From: a virus
Virus record (IMG/VR): IMGVR_UViG_3300025099_000070
Span: 1 to 35,379 of that record
Length of the DNA stretch: 35,379 bases
Strand: one strand, 5' to 3'
A program made the position numbers and the translations under genes. The notes beneath the pieces are model-generated. The model saw only the letters and a list, made by a program, of their open reading frames with translations. It was not told the origin of the DNA and did no database searches. Position 1 is the first letter of the stretch, and every line of letters begins with the position of its first letter. This document shows positions 1 through 7,583 of this stretch, in pieces.

Positions 1-18
1 TTTGTTTGAAATTTCCAT
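1..18 (-). CDS. Start of a further minus-strand gene (truncated by window edge)
   Basis: Only the first six codons are visible (MEISNK). An ATG at 18-16 is preceded by a GAGGAAC-like SD about 7 bases upstream, the same arrangement as most genes here. It follows the helicase gene in the same direction across an AT-rich 87-base gap, so it is probably the next replication or nucleotide-metabolism gene. The product cannot be named. Confidence 0.5.
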
Positions 19-105
19 TATAATGTTCCTCTATTTTTTCTTGATTTTATTATTTCGGTATAACCGTTGTGTATATAATAATTATGTGTATATATGTATA
101 TAGCT

Positions 106-1464
106 CTATTCATCCGAAGGTTTCTCCTTTAATTCCATAAATTTATTTGCTAATCTTTTACGTAGAAATTCTTGTCCACCATCCATTTGCTTTTGCGCAT
201 CTTGACCTTGAGCTGAAGCTCCTTCGTATATGTGAATTTGTCCGTTTGACGTATTCATTTTACTTGGCAACGTAATTCCATCAGGTCCAAACCTATTTTT
301 AATAACATGCCACCTTCCAGTTCCTGCTATTTTGTCTTCCACTTTTCTTGACAGTGATATTACAAAATCAGCTGTCATAATCTTTGAATAAGATTCTGCT
401 ATTTTCTCTGCTCCAATAACATCCTCCTCTAATGCAGATCTATTTGCTTGAGATGCTGTCCAAACTGGTATTTCATATTCTCCTGCCATACCTCTAAGGT
501 CTTCATAGATATTACCAAGTTCATGTCTTACTTCTTTACCATTACCTCTTAATAGATCCGCATAATCTACTATCACTATATCCGGCTTAAATCCTTGTAT
601 GGTGCACTTATCAATATGTGCACGAATAGTGTTCACAGTAGCACCCTTTGTTGGAAAATATTTCACTATCAATTGCCCTTTGAGTTTATTCACCCGTTTT
701 TCAACATCCTCTTTATGAAACTTCAAATTTTGCGCTGCTATACCAGTAAATACAGAATCAAATCTTAATCCGACATACGCTTGATTTAATTCTAATGTAT
801 AATGAACTACCGTCTTACCTGCTTTTACTGCATTGGCTGCTACATTGACTAATCCCCAAGATTTACCGATACCAGCTGGGGCTACGAATACTCCTAATTC
901 ACCTGCTCCTAATCCTCCATCAGCCATATCATCTATTACTTCCCATCCTGTCTTGACGGTCTTACGTAAACTTTCTTCATACCGAGCATCTATATCAACA
1001 TTGTAATCATGTCCAATGTCTTTATCGCCTCCTGCCTTCATTGCTTCGTCAATTTTGGTTTTTATACCATCATAATCTCCAAATTGCAGCAACTCAACTG
1101 ATTGAGTTATAGCTTGTTTTATCTTTTGATTCTTACAGAATTTTATAGTTTCATCCTTAACAAAATCAAGGTCTGAAGCTTCAAAGTTCCGCACTGCATC
1201 TTTAAGATGTTGAACAATCTCAGTTTTAAGAACATCATTCCCAATATCTTCTAATTTTACCTTCATTACTTCTAATGTTGGTTGTGATTTGAATTCTATA
1301 TAATAATCTGTGATTGTGGACATCATCCACTTATTGGCTTCTGATTCAAAATATTCAGGATCTAGAATATCCATAATCTGTTGTAAGAATGGTTTATCTT
1401 TGAATAAACAAGCTATCAATTTCGATTGAAAGCTATATCCGTATTTTAAGAATGTATCTGACAT
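106..1464 (-). CDS. gp41: DnaB-family replicative helicase (T4 gp41-like)
   Basis: 452 aa. Residues about 1-150 form a helical N-terminal region like the DnaB/gp41 collar. The RecA-type ATPase core follows: Walker A APAGIGKS at 195-202, Walker B IVIVDYADLL at 296-305, the TASQANRSA segment near 337-344 (motif H3) and KNRFGPDG near 389-396, which holds the likely arginine finger. The protein should act as the hexameric 5'-3' helicase that unwinds DNA at the phage fork. It is the last gene of the run SSB-UvsX-exonuclease-helicase, as expected for a T4 replication module. Start chosen at the ATG of MSDTFLKYGY; it lies only about 9 bases after a predicted promoter -10 element, so the mRNA may be nearly leaderless. 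Confidence 0.9.
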   Translation of the reverse strand: MSDTFLKYGYSFQSKLIACLFKDKPFLQQIMDILDPEYFESEANKWMMSTITDYYIEFKSQPTLEVMKVKLEDIGNDVLKTEIVQHLKDAVRNFEASDLDFVKDETIKFCKNQKIKQAITQSVELLQFGDYDGIKTKIDEAMKAGGDKDIGHDYNVDIDARYEESLRKTVKTGWEVIDDMADGGLGAGELGVFVAPAGIGKSWGLVNVAANAVKAGKTVVHYTLELNQAYVGLRFDSVFTGIAAQNLKFHKEDVEKRVNKLKGQLIVKYFPTKGATVNTIRAHIDKCTIQGFKPDIVIVDYADLLRGNGKEVRHELGNIYEDLRGMAGEYEIPVWTASQANRSALEEDVIGAEKIAESYSKIMTADFVISLSRKVEDKIAGTGRWHVIKNRFGPDGITLPSKMNTSNGQIHIYEGASAQGQDAQKQMDGGQEFLRKRLANKFMELKEKPSDE

Positions 1465-1472
1465 ATGCTCTT

Positions 1473-1501
1473 AATATAAGAAAAATATTTGTAGTATGCA
1501 A
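1473..1501 (-). promoter_or_regulatory. Early/middle-type promoter for helicase gene
   Basis: On the minus strand TTGCAT (1501-1496), a 17-base spacer ending in TTTCT, then TATATT (1478-1473). The same layout occurs at four other gene starts. The -35 overlaps the end of the exonuclease gene. The expected transcription start (about 1467-1465) is immediately before the helicase ATG. Confidence 0.7.
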
Positions 1502-2539
1502 CTAAACTAATGAAAAAGCATGTAATGGCATAAAAACTTCTTTTAGCCAAAATTCATGATTTCTAATAGCTGTGTTCATCTTATCTTCTACCAACATTAA
1601 CTGGAATTTTGGTTTATTCAAAGATGGAATTGGATTGTGTACAATATTTCTAATTGTTTCTTTTGCTCGTCCTGATATATCTACATCGTGGAGTTGCATT
1701 AGTTTGTGATTTAATTCTAGTAAGTCGTAGTTCTCATTGATTGCATTTAACATTTTTATCTTACTGTCTGCTGAAAGCTTAATGAGATCTTCTATTGTAA
1801 CTTTTTGTTCTTCTGATAGCTCTGGTACTCTTTTAAGTAAAGATTTTAGTCCTACTCCTGGAATACCTGGAATGTTATCTGACTTATCTCCACTTAAAAC
1901 TCTATACATTAAATAATTTGGAGCTGATATTCCAAACTCTTCTAAGATATCGTCTTTGAAGTACATTTTCTTTTTTGTAGGACTCCACACACCTATTCTT
2001 TCGTCGATTAGTTGTAAAAAGTCTTTATCTGATGACATAATGAAATGTCTAGATTCTGGAAGCACTTGTTGTGTTATGTATGCCATTGCATCATCTGCTT
2101 CTATATTTTCTATAGACATACACGTTACTGGTAGTGTGTCTAAATAGTTTATCAACCTTCCAAGTTGCATTTTCATGTTTTCTTGTTGATCGGTTAATGA
2201 TCCTCCACCAGCTTGATATGCTCTGTTTAGTTTTTGTGATGGTTTTCTATTTCCTTTATAAGCAGGAAACAGTTTACGTCTTCTCTGACTACCACCTTTA
2301 CCATCAAAACATATAATAACTCTTGTAGGTTTAATCTTTTTGATTGCAGCCCCTATAGACATTAGAAATCCACTAATACCACCAACATGAATTCCATCAT
2401 CATTTGTTGCTGGAGATACTGACCAAGATCGTATGAAGGTATTGAGGCCGTCAATAACTAATATCCTATCATTGATATTGCTACTAACAGCCTCGTTTTC
2501 CTTTAACGAATCCAATATAGAAAAATACTTGTTTTTCAT
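1502..2539 (-). CDS. rnh: 5'-3' exonuclease / flap nuclease (T4 RNase H-like)
   Basis: 345 aa of the FEN/PIN superfamily. Metal-binding acidic motifs are in the expected order: LVIDGLN at 27-33, ICFDGKGGSQRRR at 76-88, IEADDAMAY at 146-154 and SSDKDFLQL at 169-177. A helix-hairpin-helix clamp GDKSDNIPGIPGVGLKS lies at 217-233. The basic stretch RRRKLFPAYKGNR is the typical helical-arch region. The role is removal of RNA primers and flaps during phage replication. It lies between UvsX and helicase; an AAAGG SD precedes the ATG at 2539, and UvsX stops only 12 bases upstream, so the genes are co-transcribed. Confidence 0.88.
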   Translation of the reverse strand: MKNKYFSILDSLKENEAVSSNINDRILVIDGLNTFIRSWSVSPATNDDGIHVGGISGFLMSIGAAIKKIKPTRVIICFDGKGGSQRRRKLFPAYKGNRKPSQKLNRAYQAGGGSLTDQQENMKMQLGRLINYLDTLPVTCMSIENIEADDAMAYITQQVLPESRHFIMSSDKDFLQLIDERIGVWSPTKKKMYFKDDILEEFGISAPNYLMYRVLSGDKSDNIPGIPGVGLKSLLKRVPELSEEQKVTIEDLIKLSADSKIKMLNAINENYDLLELNHKLMQLHDVDISGRAKETIRNIVHNPIPSLNKPKFQLMLVEDKMNTAIRNHEFWLKEVFMPLHAFSLV

Positions 2540-2551
2540 AACCTTTATTCT

Positions 2552-3682
2552 CTATCCTTCTGGTACTGGTTCATCACTCAGATCAATATCATCTACCCCC
2601 AATTTGTCTGTTTTGTATTTCATAATACTAACATCACACATTTTTTGATAGATTTGATTTTTTAGATCTTCATTGCCCTCAAGCAATCCTTTCCAATCTT
2701 TGGATAAGAATTTATGAATTTCTCCGGTATCAGTATCTGTATATCCGTACCACGCACCTGATTGCGTAACTAACTTGTGGTTTTTCAATACATTCAACCA
2801 TCCACCATAATCATCCACTCCACTCTCAAATAGAATTTCAAATTCAGCTTTTCTCAAAGGTGGTCCCATTCTATTTTTGATAACTTGAGCACTCGTTTTC
2901 ATTCCAACTACTACATCTTGCTTGTCAACTTTTGTTTTCAGTTGTCCCATAGATTTTAATCGAAGTCTACAGCTTGAGTGAAACCCTACTGCTTTACCAC
3001 CTGATGTTGTCCATGGATCACCGAACATTACTCCCAACTTCTGACGAAGCTGGTTTGTGAACACTAGACATATTCTTTGTCTACCGATCATCTGAGTAAC
3101 TTTTCTCATTGCTTTTGATAGAATTATAGCTTTTGAAGTTGCCCAACCGTCTTTCTCATAATCCGCTTCCATTTCTACTTTCGTAGATGCTCCAGCTAAT
3201 GAGTCTACGACGATCGTTACCAATCTGTCTTTACTAGACTCTCTAACTTTGTTTATGATATTTTCAATTGATTCAAAGATATCTTCAATCGTTTCCAATT
3301 GTACATATAACATCTTTGATACATCCATACCAATAGCACGTAAGAACTCTTCGTTCATTGCGTTTTCAGTATCAATATAAACCGCTAAGCCATCTTTCTT
3401 TTGAGTATTAGCAAGTAGGTGAGCAGCGAGTAATGACTTACCCGATGCTTCAAGACCAGTTATTTCGGTAATTCTACCAACTGGTATTCCACCATGAGGT
3501 CTGTTTGCAATAGCTAGATCAAGCGTAGATGATCCAGTCGAAATCCACTCTGTTAAATCAGTTGGAGTATCTTCTGATCCATCTAAGAAATGTGCTACTT
3601 TATAATCTTTGAATTGTTTATTCAACGATGCTGCGAGCACCGTAGCCAGTTCATCCCTGACTCCTGCTTTATCTTTTGCCAT
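2552..3682 (-). CDS. uvsX: RecA/UvsX-type recombinase
   Basis: 376 aa. The RecA core shows Walker A GLEASGKS at 76-83, the catalytic-glutamate region YIDTENAMNEEF near 102-113, Walker B LVTIVVDSLA at 154-163 and the FTNQLRQKLG strand followed by a DNA-binding loop (WTTSGGKAVGFHSS). The canonical GxxxxGKS P-loop is more RecA-like than that of T4 UvsX. The acidic C-terminal tail (about 360-376) is typical of RecA/UvsX and probably modulates displacement of SSB. It should promote strand invasion for recombination-dependent replication. An AGAGG SD precedes the ATG, and the SSB gene ends 10 bases upstream. Confidence 0.92.
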   Translation of the reverse strand: MAKDKAGVRDELATVLAASLNKQFKDYKVAHFLDGSEDTPTDLTEWISTGSSTLDLAIANRPHGGIPVGRITEITGLEASGKSLLAAHLLANTQKKDGLAVYIDTENAMNEEFLRAIGMDVSKMLYVQLETIEDIFESIENIINKVRESSKDRLVTIVVDSLAGASTKVEMEADYEKDGWATSKAIILSKAMRKVTQMIGRQRICLVFTNQLRQKLGVMFGDPWTTSGGKAVGFHSSCRLRLKSMGQLKTKVDKQDVVVGMKTSAQVIKNRMGPPLRKAEFEILFESGVDDYGGWLNVLKNHKLVTQSGAWYGYTDTDTGEIHKFLSKDWKGLLEGNEDLKNQIYQKMCDVSIMKYKTDKLGVDDIDLSDEPVPEG

Positions 3683-3692
3683 AACTTACCTC

Positions 3693-4463
3693 TTACTTAA
3701 ATAATTCATCAAATGCATCGTTAACATCATCTACTTTCTTAGTCGACGATTGTGTTGATGTTTGCGTTGAAGCTGGTGCCGATTGTCCTACTGGAGTCTC
3801 ATCACCTGATCCTGGTTCTAACCATTCTGCTAATGCTTGTTTAAGATCATCGTATGATACTTCTTTGAAAATATCAGTAATATTCTTTTGACCATCCATT
3901 ATCATATTTGCAACATCTTTATTGTCTGTTGCAGCGGTTTGATTAGGTTTCACACGGATTGTAGTTTGTGGGAAATTTTTTCCAGTTTCTTCTTTTGTTA
4001 AGAATTCAACTGTAATGTCTCTTCCTGCTTGTAAATCTGTGATGTCACCATAATCTGGATCAGCGATAAAACTTAGTAGCTCTTGATAAACAGTCTTACC
4101 AAATCCCCAAAACTTAACACCTTCTGATTCTTGTCCTCTTACTAAGACAGGGACATAAGTTCTTAAAGTTGGATCAAGCTTTCTAGCCATTTGCCAATCA
4201 TCTTTATTACCGGTAGCTTTTAATTGCTCTGCAAATTCCGTTACTGGATCTGCTTTACCAAATGTTACTGGTGACAAGTAGTTCTTTTGTCCTAAGTTGT
4301 AGTGAAAGTACAATTCAATGAAAGGATTATCCTTGTTGTGTTGATAAGGTACGATTCTGATTTGTTGTTTGCCTGGTTCAGGCTTCCACAAGTTTGAAGT
4401 TCTTGTAGTCTGTGATTGCAAGTTATTTAATTTCTTGCGAATAGCGTCTAAGTCAATTGCCAT
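3693..4463 (-). CDS. gp32: Single-stranded DNA-binding protein (T4 gp32-like)
   Basis: 256 aa. The N-terminal basic segment (KKLNNLQSQTTRTSNLWKP) is like the gp32 cooperativity region. A central OB-fold-like core is rich in aromatics (FIELYFHYNLGQ, FWGFGKTVY). A low-complexity Ser/Thr/Gln linker leads to an acidic C-terminal tail (VDDVNDAFDELFK), the usual hook for UvsX and helicase loaders. There is no cysteine in the protein, so the zinc module of T4 gp32 is absent. A GGAG SD lies upstream of the ATG. It is first in the SSB-UvsX-exonuclease-helicase run and has both an early-type promoter and an ATATTTATA box upstream, as expected for a protein needed throughout infection. Confidence 0.85.
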   Translation of the reverse strand: MAIDLDAIRKKLNNLQSQTTRTSNLWKPEPGKQQIRIVPYQHNKDNPFIELYFHYNLGQKNYLSPVTFGKADPVTEFAEQLKATGNKDDWQMARKLDPTLRTYVPVLVRGQESEGVKFWGFGKTVYQELLSFIADPDYGDITDLQAGRDITVEFLTKEETGKNFPQTTIRVKPNQTAATDNKDVANMIMDGQKNITDIFKEVSYDDLKQALAEWLEPGSGDETPVGQSAPASTQTSTQSSTKKVDDVNDAFDELFK

Positions 4464-4519
4464 TTTTTAATCTCCGTTTGTTAATTAGTTAATAAAATTA
4501 TTTAGTCATTAGTTACCTA

Positions 4520-4529
4520 TATAAATAGG
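4520..4529 (-). promoter_or_regulatory. Putative late box (TATTTATA) upstream of SSB
   Basis: The minus strand reads CCTATTTATATAGG, a near-palindrome around TATTTATA, 57 bases upstream of the SSB start. It belongs to the set of boxes found before structural genes. It lies downstream of the early-type promoter at 4551-4579, so SSB may have dual control. Confidence 0.4.
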
Positions 4530-4550
4530 CTTCTAGAATGATTTACATTA

Positions 4551-4579
4551 AATATACGAAATAAAATCTGTGTTTGCAA
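4551..4579 (-). promoter_or_regulatory. Early/middle-type promoter for SSB operon
   Basis: TTGCAA (4579-4574), 17-base spacer ending TTTCG, TATATT (4556-4551) on the minus strand. Predicted start near 4544 gives a leader of about 80 bases before the SSB ATG. Nearly identical to the element at 4951-4979. Confidence 0.75.
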
Positions 4580-4581
4580 CT

Positions 4582-4926
4582 TTATTTCCATAAAATTTGA
4601 ATTGCCACTAAAGCACATGCAAGTACTAACGAAACCATCGTTTTTGAATTTATTCCCTCATTCATATGAATGCTCGTTAATATTGCAAATGACGAAATTC
4701 CAGTTGCAAATCCTATAAATCTACCTGGCCATAATGACCCATCGAAATACATTACAACATATTTAGTTGCAACGATGAATGCGTATGATATTGGTATTGA
4801 GAATATACATGCCATTAAGAATGGATGATCTTTTGCCCATTTATTGATGAATTGTGCATTTGTTTGATACCAGATCAATATCTGACCAATAAAGAATAAT
4901 AATATTCCATATATAAAATTTGCCAT
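4582..4926 (-). CDS. Small four-helix membrane protein, function unknown
   Basis: 114 aa with four hydrophobic stretches: about 3-21, 37-60, 70-88 and 95-112. They are separated by short polar turns (NAQFINKWAKDH, FDGSLWPGR, HMNEGINSK). No enzymatic motif is seen. It is flanked by two copies of the TTGCAW-17-TATATT promoter: one drives it from 4951-4979, the other fires the SSB operon just after its stop codon. It is therefore its own early-type transcription unit. The leader is about 18 bases with an AAAGG-like SD. A role in the inner membrane during takeover or superinfection exclusion is possible but unsupported. Confidence 0.7.
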   Translation of the reverse strand: MANFIYGILLFFIGQILIWYQTNAQFINKWAKDHPFLMACIFSIPISYAFIVATKYVVMYFDGSLWPGRFIGFATGISSFAILTSIHMNEGINSKTMVSLVLACALVAIQILWK

Positions 4927-4950
4927 AGTCTTTGCCTTTTATTTAGACTA

Positions 4951-4979
4951 AATATACGAAATTAAATTGAAGTTTGCAA
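4951..4979 (-). promoter_or_regulatory. Early/middle-type promoter for membrane protein gene
   Basis: TTGCAA (4979-4974), 17-base spacer ending TTTCG, TATATT (4956-4951), followed by TAG as in other copies. It lies between the stop of the 133-aa gene and the start of the membrane protein gene. Confidence 0.75.
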
Positions 4980-4983
4980 CAGA

Positions 4984-5385
4984 TTAGTTGTTTTTCTTGA
5001 TATAAATTACGTCTTCGATTTCAGTGTTAATTCTTCGAAGTCCATCATCATTTGTAACGAGCATTGTATTCTTATAATTATCCCAATCTACTTGATATGT
5101 TACGTCAAGAACTCCATTATTTAACAACTTAATCAGATTGTTTAATGCGTTTATAGTATATAACGTGTTTGTGTTTTTCTTACGGTGTAGTGATATGGTA
5201 TTTTCCATTATAGTAAAATCGCGAGATGCATCTATGTTGTATGTGCACATTAGATCATTAGCACTTCCAGCTTCTCTTAATACAAAGATCTTATTATATA
5301 AAACCGTGTATGTTTGGATAATGATATCTACTGTATCTGCTAAGTGTGGTTTTTGTGCGAATGTACATAGTAGCTGTGTTCTCAT
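4984..5385 (-). CDS. Conserved phage protein of unknown function (133 aa)
   Basis: Starts MRTQLLCTFAQKP; the body is mixed alpha/beta with segments VDIIIQTYTVLYNKIFVL and NTLYTINALNNLIKLLN. I recall similar small proteins (a KPHL...VDII...Y..LY.KI pattern and a TLYTINALN segment) in marine T4-like phages, always unnamed. No catalytic motif is evident. Its ATG overlaps the stop of the 732-aa gene by one base (TAATG), so translation is probably coupled. Three cysteines are present with no metal-binding pattern. Confidence 0.7.
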   Translation of the reverse strand: MRTQLLCTFAQKPHLADTVDIIIQTYTVLYNKIFVLREAGSANDLMCTYNIDASRDFTIMENTISLHRKKNTNTLYTINALNNLIKLLNNGVLDVTYQVDWDNYKNTMLVTNDDGLRRINTEIEDVIYIKKNN

Positions 5386-7583
5386 TATTTGTCACTCCTA
5401 ACTGATTGCGCAGCTTTTATTCTTGCCTGCATCGCTTGAGCATATTGTATAATAGTTCTTGTAGTTCCAGTAGGTCCGTCAGACGATCTGTAAGTCTTTC
5501 GACCTAGTTCAATCGGTTCTCCACCTTCTTCTGCGATAACATATGTAAATACAACTTTACCAGTTACAATTCCACCTTTTTCTCCTCCTGGACCATATGT
5601 GAGTTTTTCTTCTTCTTTTACTCTGAATTTATCTTTGAATTCTTGTAAACTGTTTACTCCCAGTGCTGCTCTCAGTGTATCTCTATTAGCTACCGTACCA
5701 CCCATATGAATATCAAATGCATTTGACATTATAGCTTTCAAACGCTTCTTTTGATCTGGTTCATTTGCATCATATTTATTATCATCTAATATATCCAAAT
5801 GGAATCCTTCTGTTACTTCTTGAGCTTCTTCCAGATCTCCTAATGGTGGTGGTCCTGAATCTACTTGATTTAATTTATTCTTACGATCTCTATGTATATC
5901 AACTACTTGATTTCGTCGTTTAGCTAATACTTTTTTTATGTTGATATCATCTGGTGCATCCTTCCCCATTTTTTTAGATAGTTTTTCAGCTATTTTTGAT
6001 ATCACCTTTAGATCGTCTGCTTTTTTTCCATCCGCAAATTTTGCATCATCTGGAGTTGGTGTTTTTATGAATGATCGTATTGCTTGTATCTTCTCTTTAT
6101 TAGACATATTTTGAGGATCTGCACCTTCTGGTATATGAGCTTGGTATTTTGGTTTTAACTGACCCTTGCTATCTAAAAGTGCTTGATCTAAATAGTTCTT
6201 TTTATTTTTTTTCATTTCCGCTTCAAGGACTTCTACTTGTTCATCTAAATCATAATTTTCAAGAGATCCAGCTATTGCAGCAGTTTGGTCATTGTATGTC
6301 GTTTCAATTGCAATCATTTGACTGTTGTGATTTTCTACCACCTTCTGAGCAGCAGCTTTCTTTTCTGGAGATAATGTTGTATTTGCGTCAATTCTTTTCT
6401 CTAAATCAGCCATATCATTACTTAATGTTTTACTACCTTGTGGATCCGATGGATCAGTCTTGTCTGAGTGAAATTGAATCAGTAGAGTTCCATTTTCATC
6501 CATGACAAAGGTTGCTGTATCTGATGGATTAAGCGTTTTACCTGATTCTTGGATCAACAATTCTACATCTTCTTTTCGTAGGGTAGTTCCATCAGGCATT
6601 ATTACTTTTTTAGCATTTGCTACTGCTTTTTTCTGGGCTGCAAGTGATTTGGCTGTACCGTAGAAAGTTTGTGTGTTTTTTGGAGTACCAAAATTACCAC
6701 TTTCTTGTAGATTTGATATTCTTTCTTGTGAAATAGAGTGTTTGTCTTTTGCTGCTCTGGCTACGATTAAACATTTTGAATATGTAGCTATTTGCCGTTC
6801 AGCTAATTTGAATGCTTCTGGATTCTCAGGGTTATCAATAGTACCGCTTCCTTTGGCTTTGTTCCTAGCTTCCCAAAATCTAGCTGGTATATCGTCTTTT
6901 ACTTGTCCTGAATAACTTTGTTCTTGACCTAGTGCAGTTTTACCAAATTCATTATACATCTTATCAGCTAATTCTTCTTCAGACATATCAGGGTTGTTAT
7001 CAAGTATATGCATACCTTCTCCTGATACTATCTCATTGAACGCTGAACCTGCACTTCCAGGTGCTGGCTTCTTAATTTCTCCAGTATATGGATCCTTTAT
7101 CTTATTTTTCTTGTAATATGCTTTTGAGCCTTTATACCCATGTTCTAATACATCATGCTTGTCTTGATTATCTCCATCTTCTAAGTTACCATGAACTCCA
7201 GTTGATGATCTTTTTACTTCAACATCTTTTGGAGCGTCTTTTTCGGGGGTATCGTCATTTTGTTTGCTGGTGGATTTAGATCCTTTGCTGGCTGCTTCTA
7301 TATCTTCTGGTGATGCATTCTTTTTGAGAACATCGTGGATATCTGGATTTATATTTTGTACTGCATACACTCGTCCAGATTCTTTATTCTTAACTAAATG
7401 TTTTGCTTTTTCAGTTAGAAATTCAATCGTTTCTTCTATTACTTGAGTTGGATACTTTTTAGATTGAAGTGTTTCGCGCAATACTCTTAAATCTTGTATG
7501 TTATACGGTTCATCTGCAAATCCGTGTGGATGTAGATAAAACCAATCTTCAATTACTTCATCAATGAGTTGTTTCAAGTTCAT
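5385..7583 (-). CDS. Large low-complexity phage protein, possibly virion-associated
   Basis: 732 aa, very rich in K, D, E, A and N. The N-terminus (1-70, MNLKQLIDEVIEDWFYLHPHG) is helical and looks ordered. Residues about 85-160 are charged and probably disordered. The middle has long helical or coiled segments (VEVLEAEMKKNKKNYLDQ). The C-terminal 130 residues look like a folded domain (FHLDILDDNKYDANEPDQKK; FDIHMGGTVANRDTLRAALG). No enzyme motif is recognised. Its start codon lies inside the end of the PolA-like gene (23-base overlap), so translational coupling is likely. There is only a weak SD. A packaged internal protein or structural protein is possible, but this is inference. Confidence 0.7.
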   Translation of the reverse strand: MNLKQLIDEVIEDWFYLHPHGFADEPYNIQDLRVLRETLQSKKYPTQVIEETIEFLTEKAKHLVKNKESGRVYAVQNINPDIHDVLKKNASPEDIEAASKGSKSTSKQNDDTPEKDAPKDVEVKRSSTGVHGNLEDGDNQDKHDVLEHGYKGSKAYYKKNKIKDPYTGEIKKPAPGSAGSAFNEIVSGEGMHILDNNPDMSEEELADKMYNEFGKTALGQEQSYSGQVKDDIPARFWEARNKAKGSGTIDNPENPEAFKLAERQIATYSKCLIVARAAKDKHSISQERISNLQESGNFGTPKNTQTFYGTAKSLAAQKKAVANAKKVIMPDGTTLRKEDVELLIQESGKTLNPSDTATFVMDENGTLLIQFHSDKTDPSDPQGSKTLSNDMADLEKRIDANTTLSPEKKAAAQKVVENHNSQMIAIETTYNDQTAAIAGSLENYDLDEQVEVLEAEMKKNKKNYLDQALLDSKGQLKPKYQAHIPEGADPQNMSNKEKIQAIRSFIKTPTPDDAKFADGKKADDLKVISKIAEKLSKKMGKDAPDDINIKKVLAKRRNQVVDIHRDRKNKLNQVDSGPPPLGDLEEAQEVTEGFHLDILDDNKYDANEPDQKKRLKAIMSNAFDIHMGGTVANRDTLRAALGVNSLQEFKDKFRVKEEEKLTYGPGGEKGGIVTGKVVFTYVIAEEGGEPIELGRKTYRSSDGPTGTTRTIIQYAQAMQARIKAAQSVRSDK

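Noticed and set aside
48-62. CGGTATAACCG inverted repeat after the helicase gene as a terminator
   Set aside because: The stem is very short and imperfect, and no T run follows in the transcription direction.
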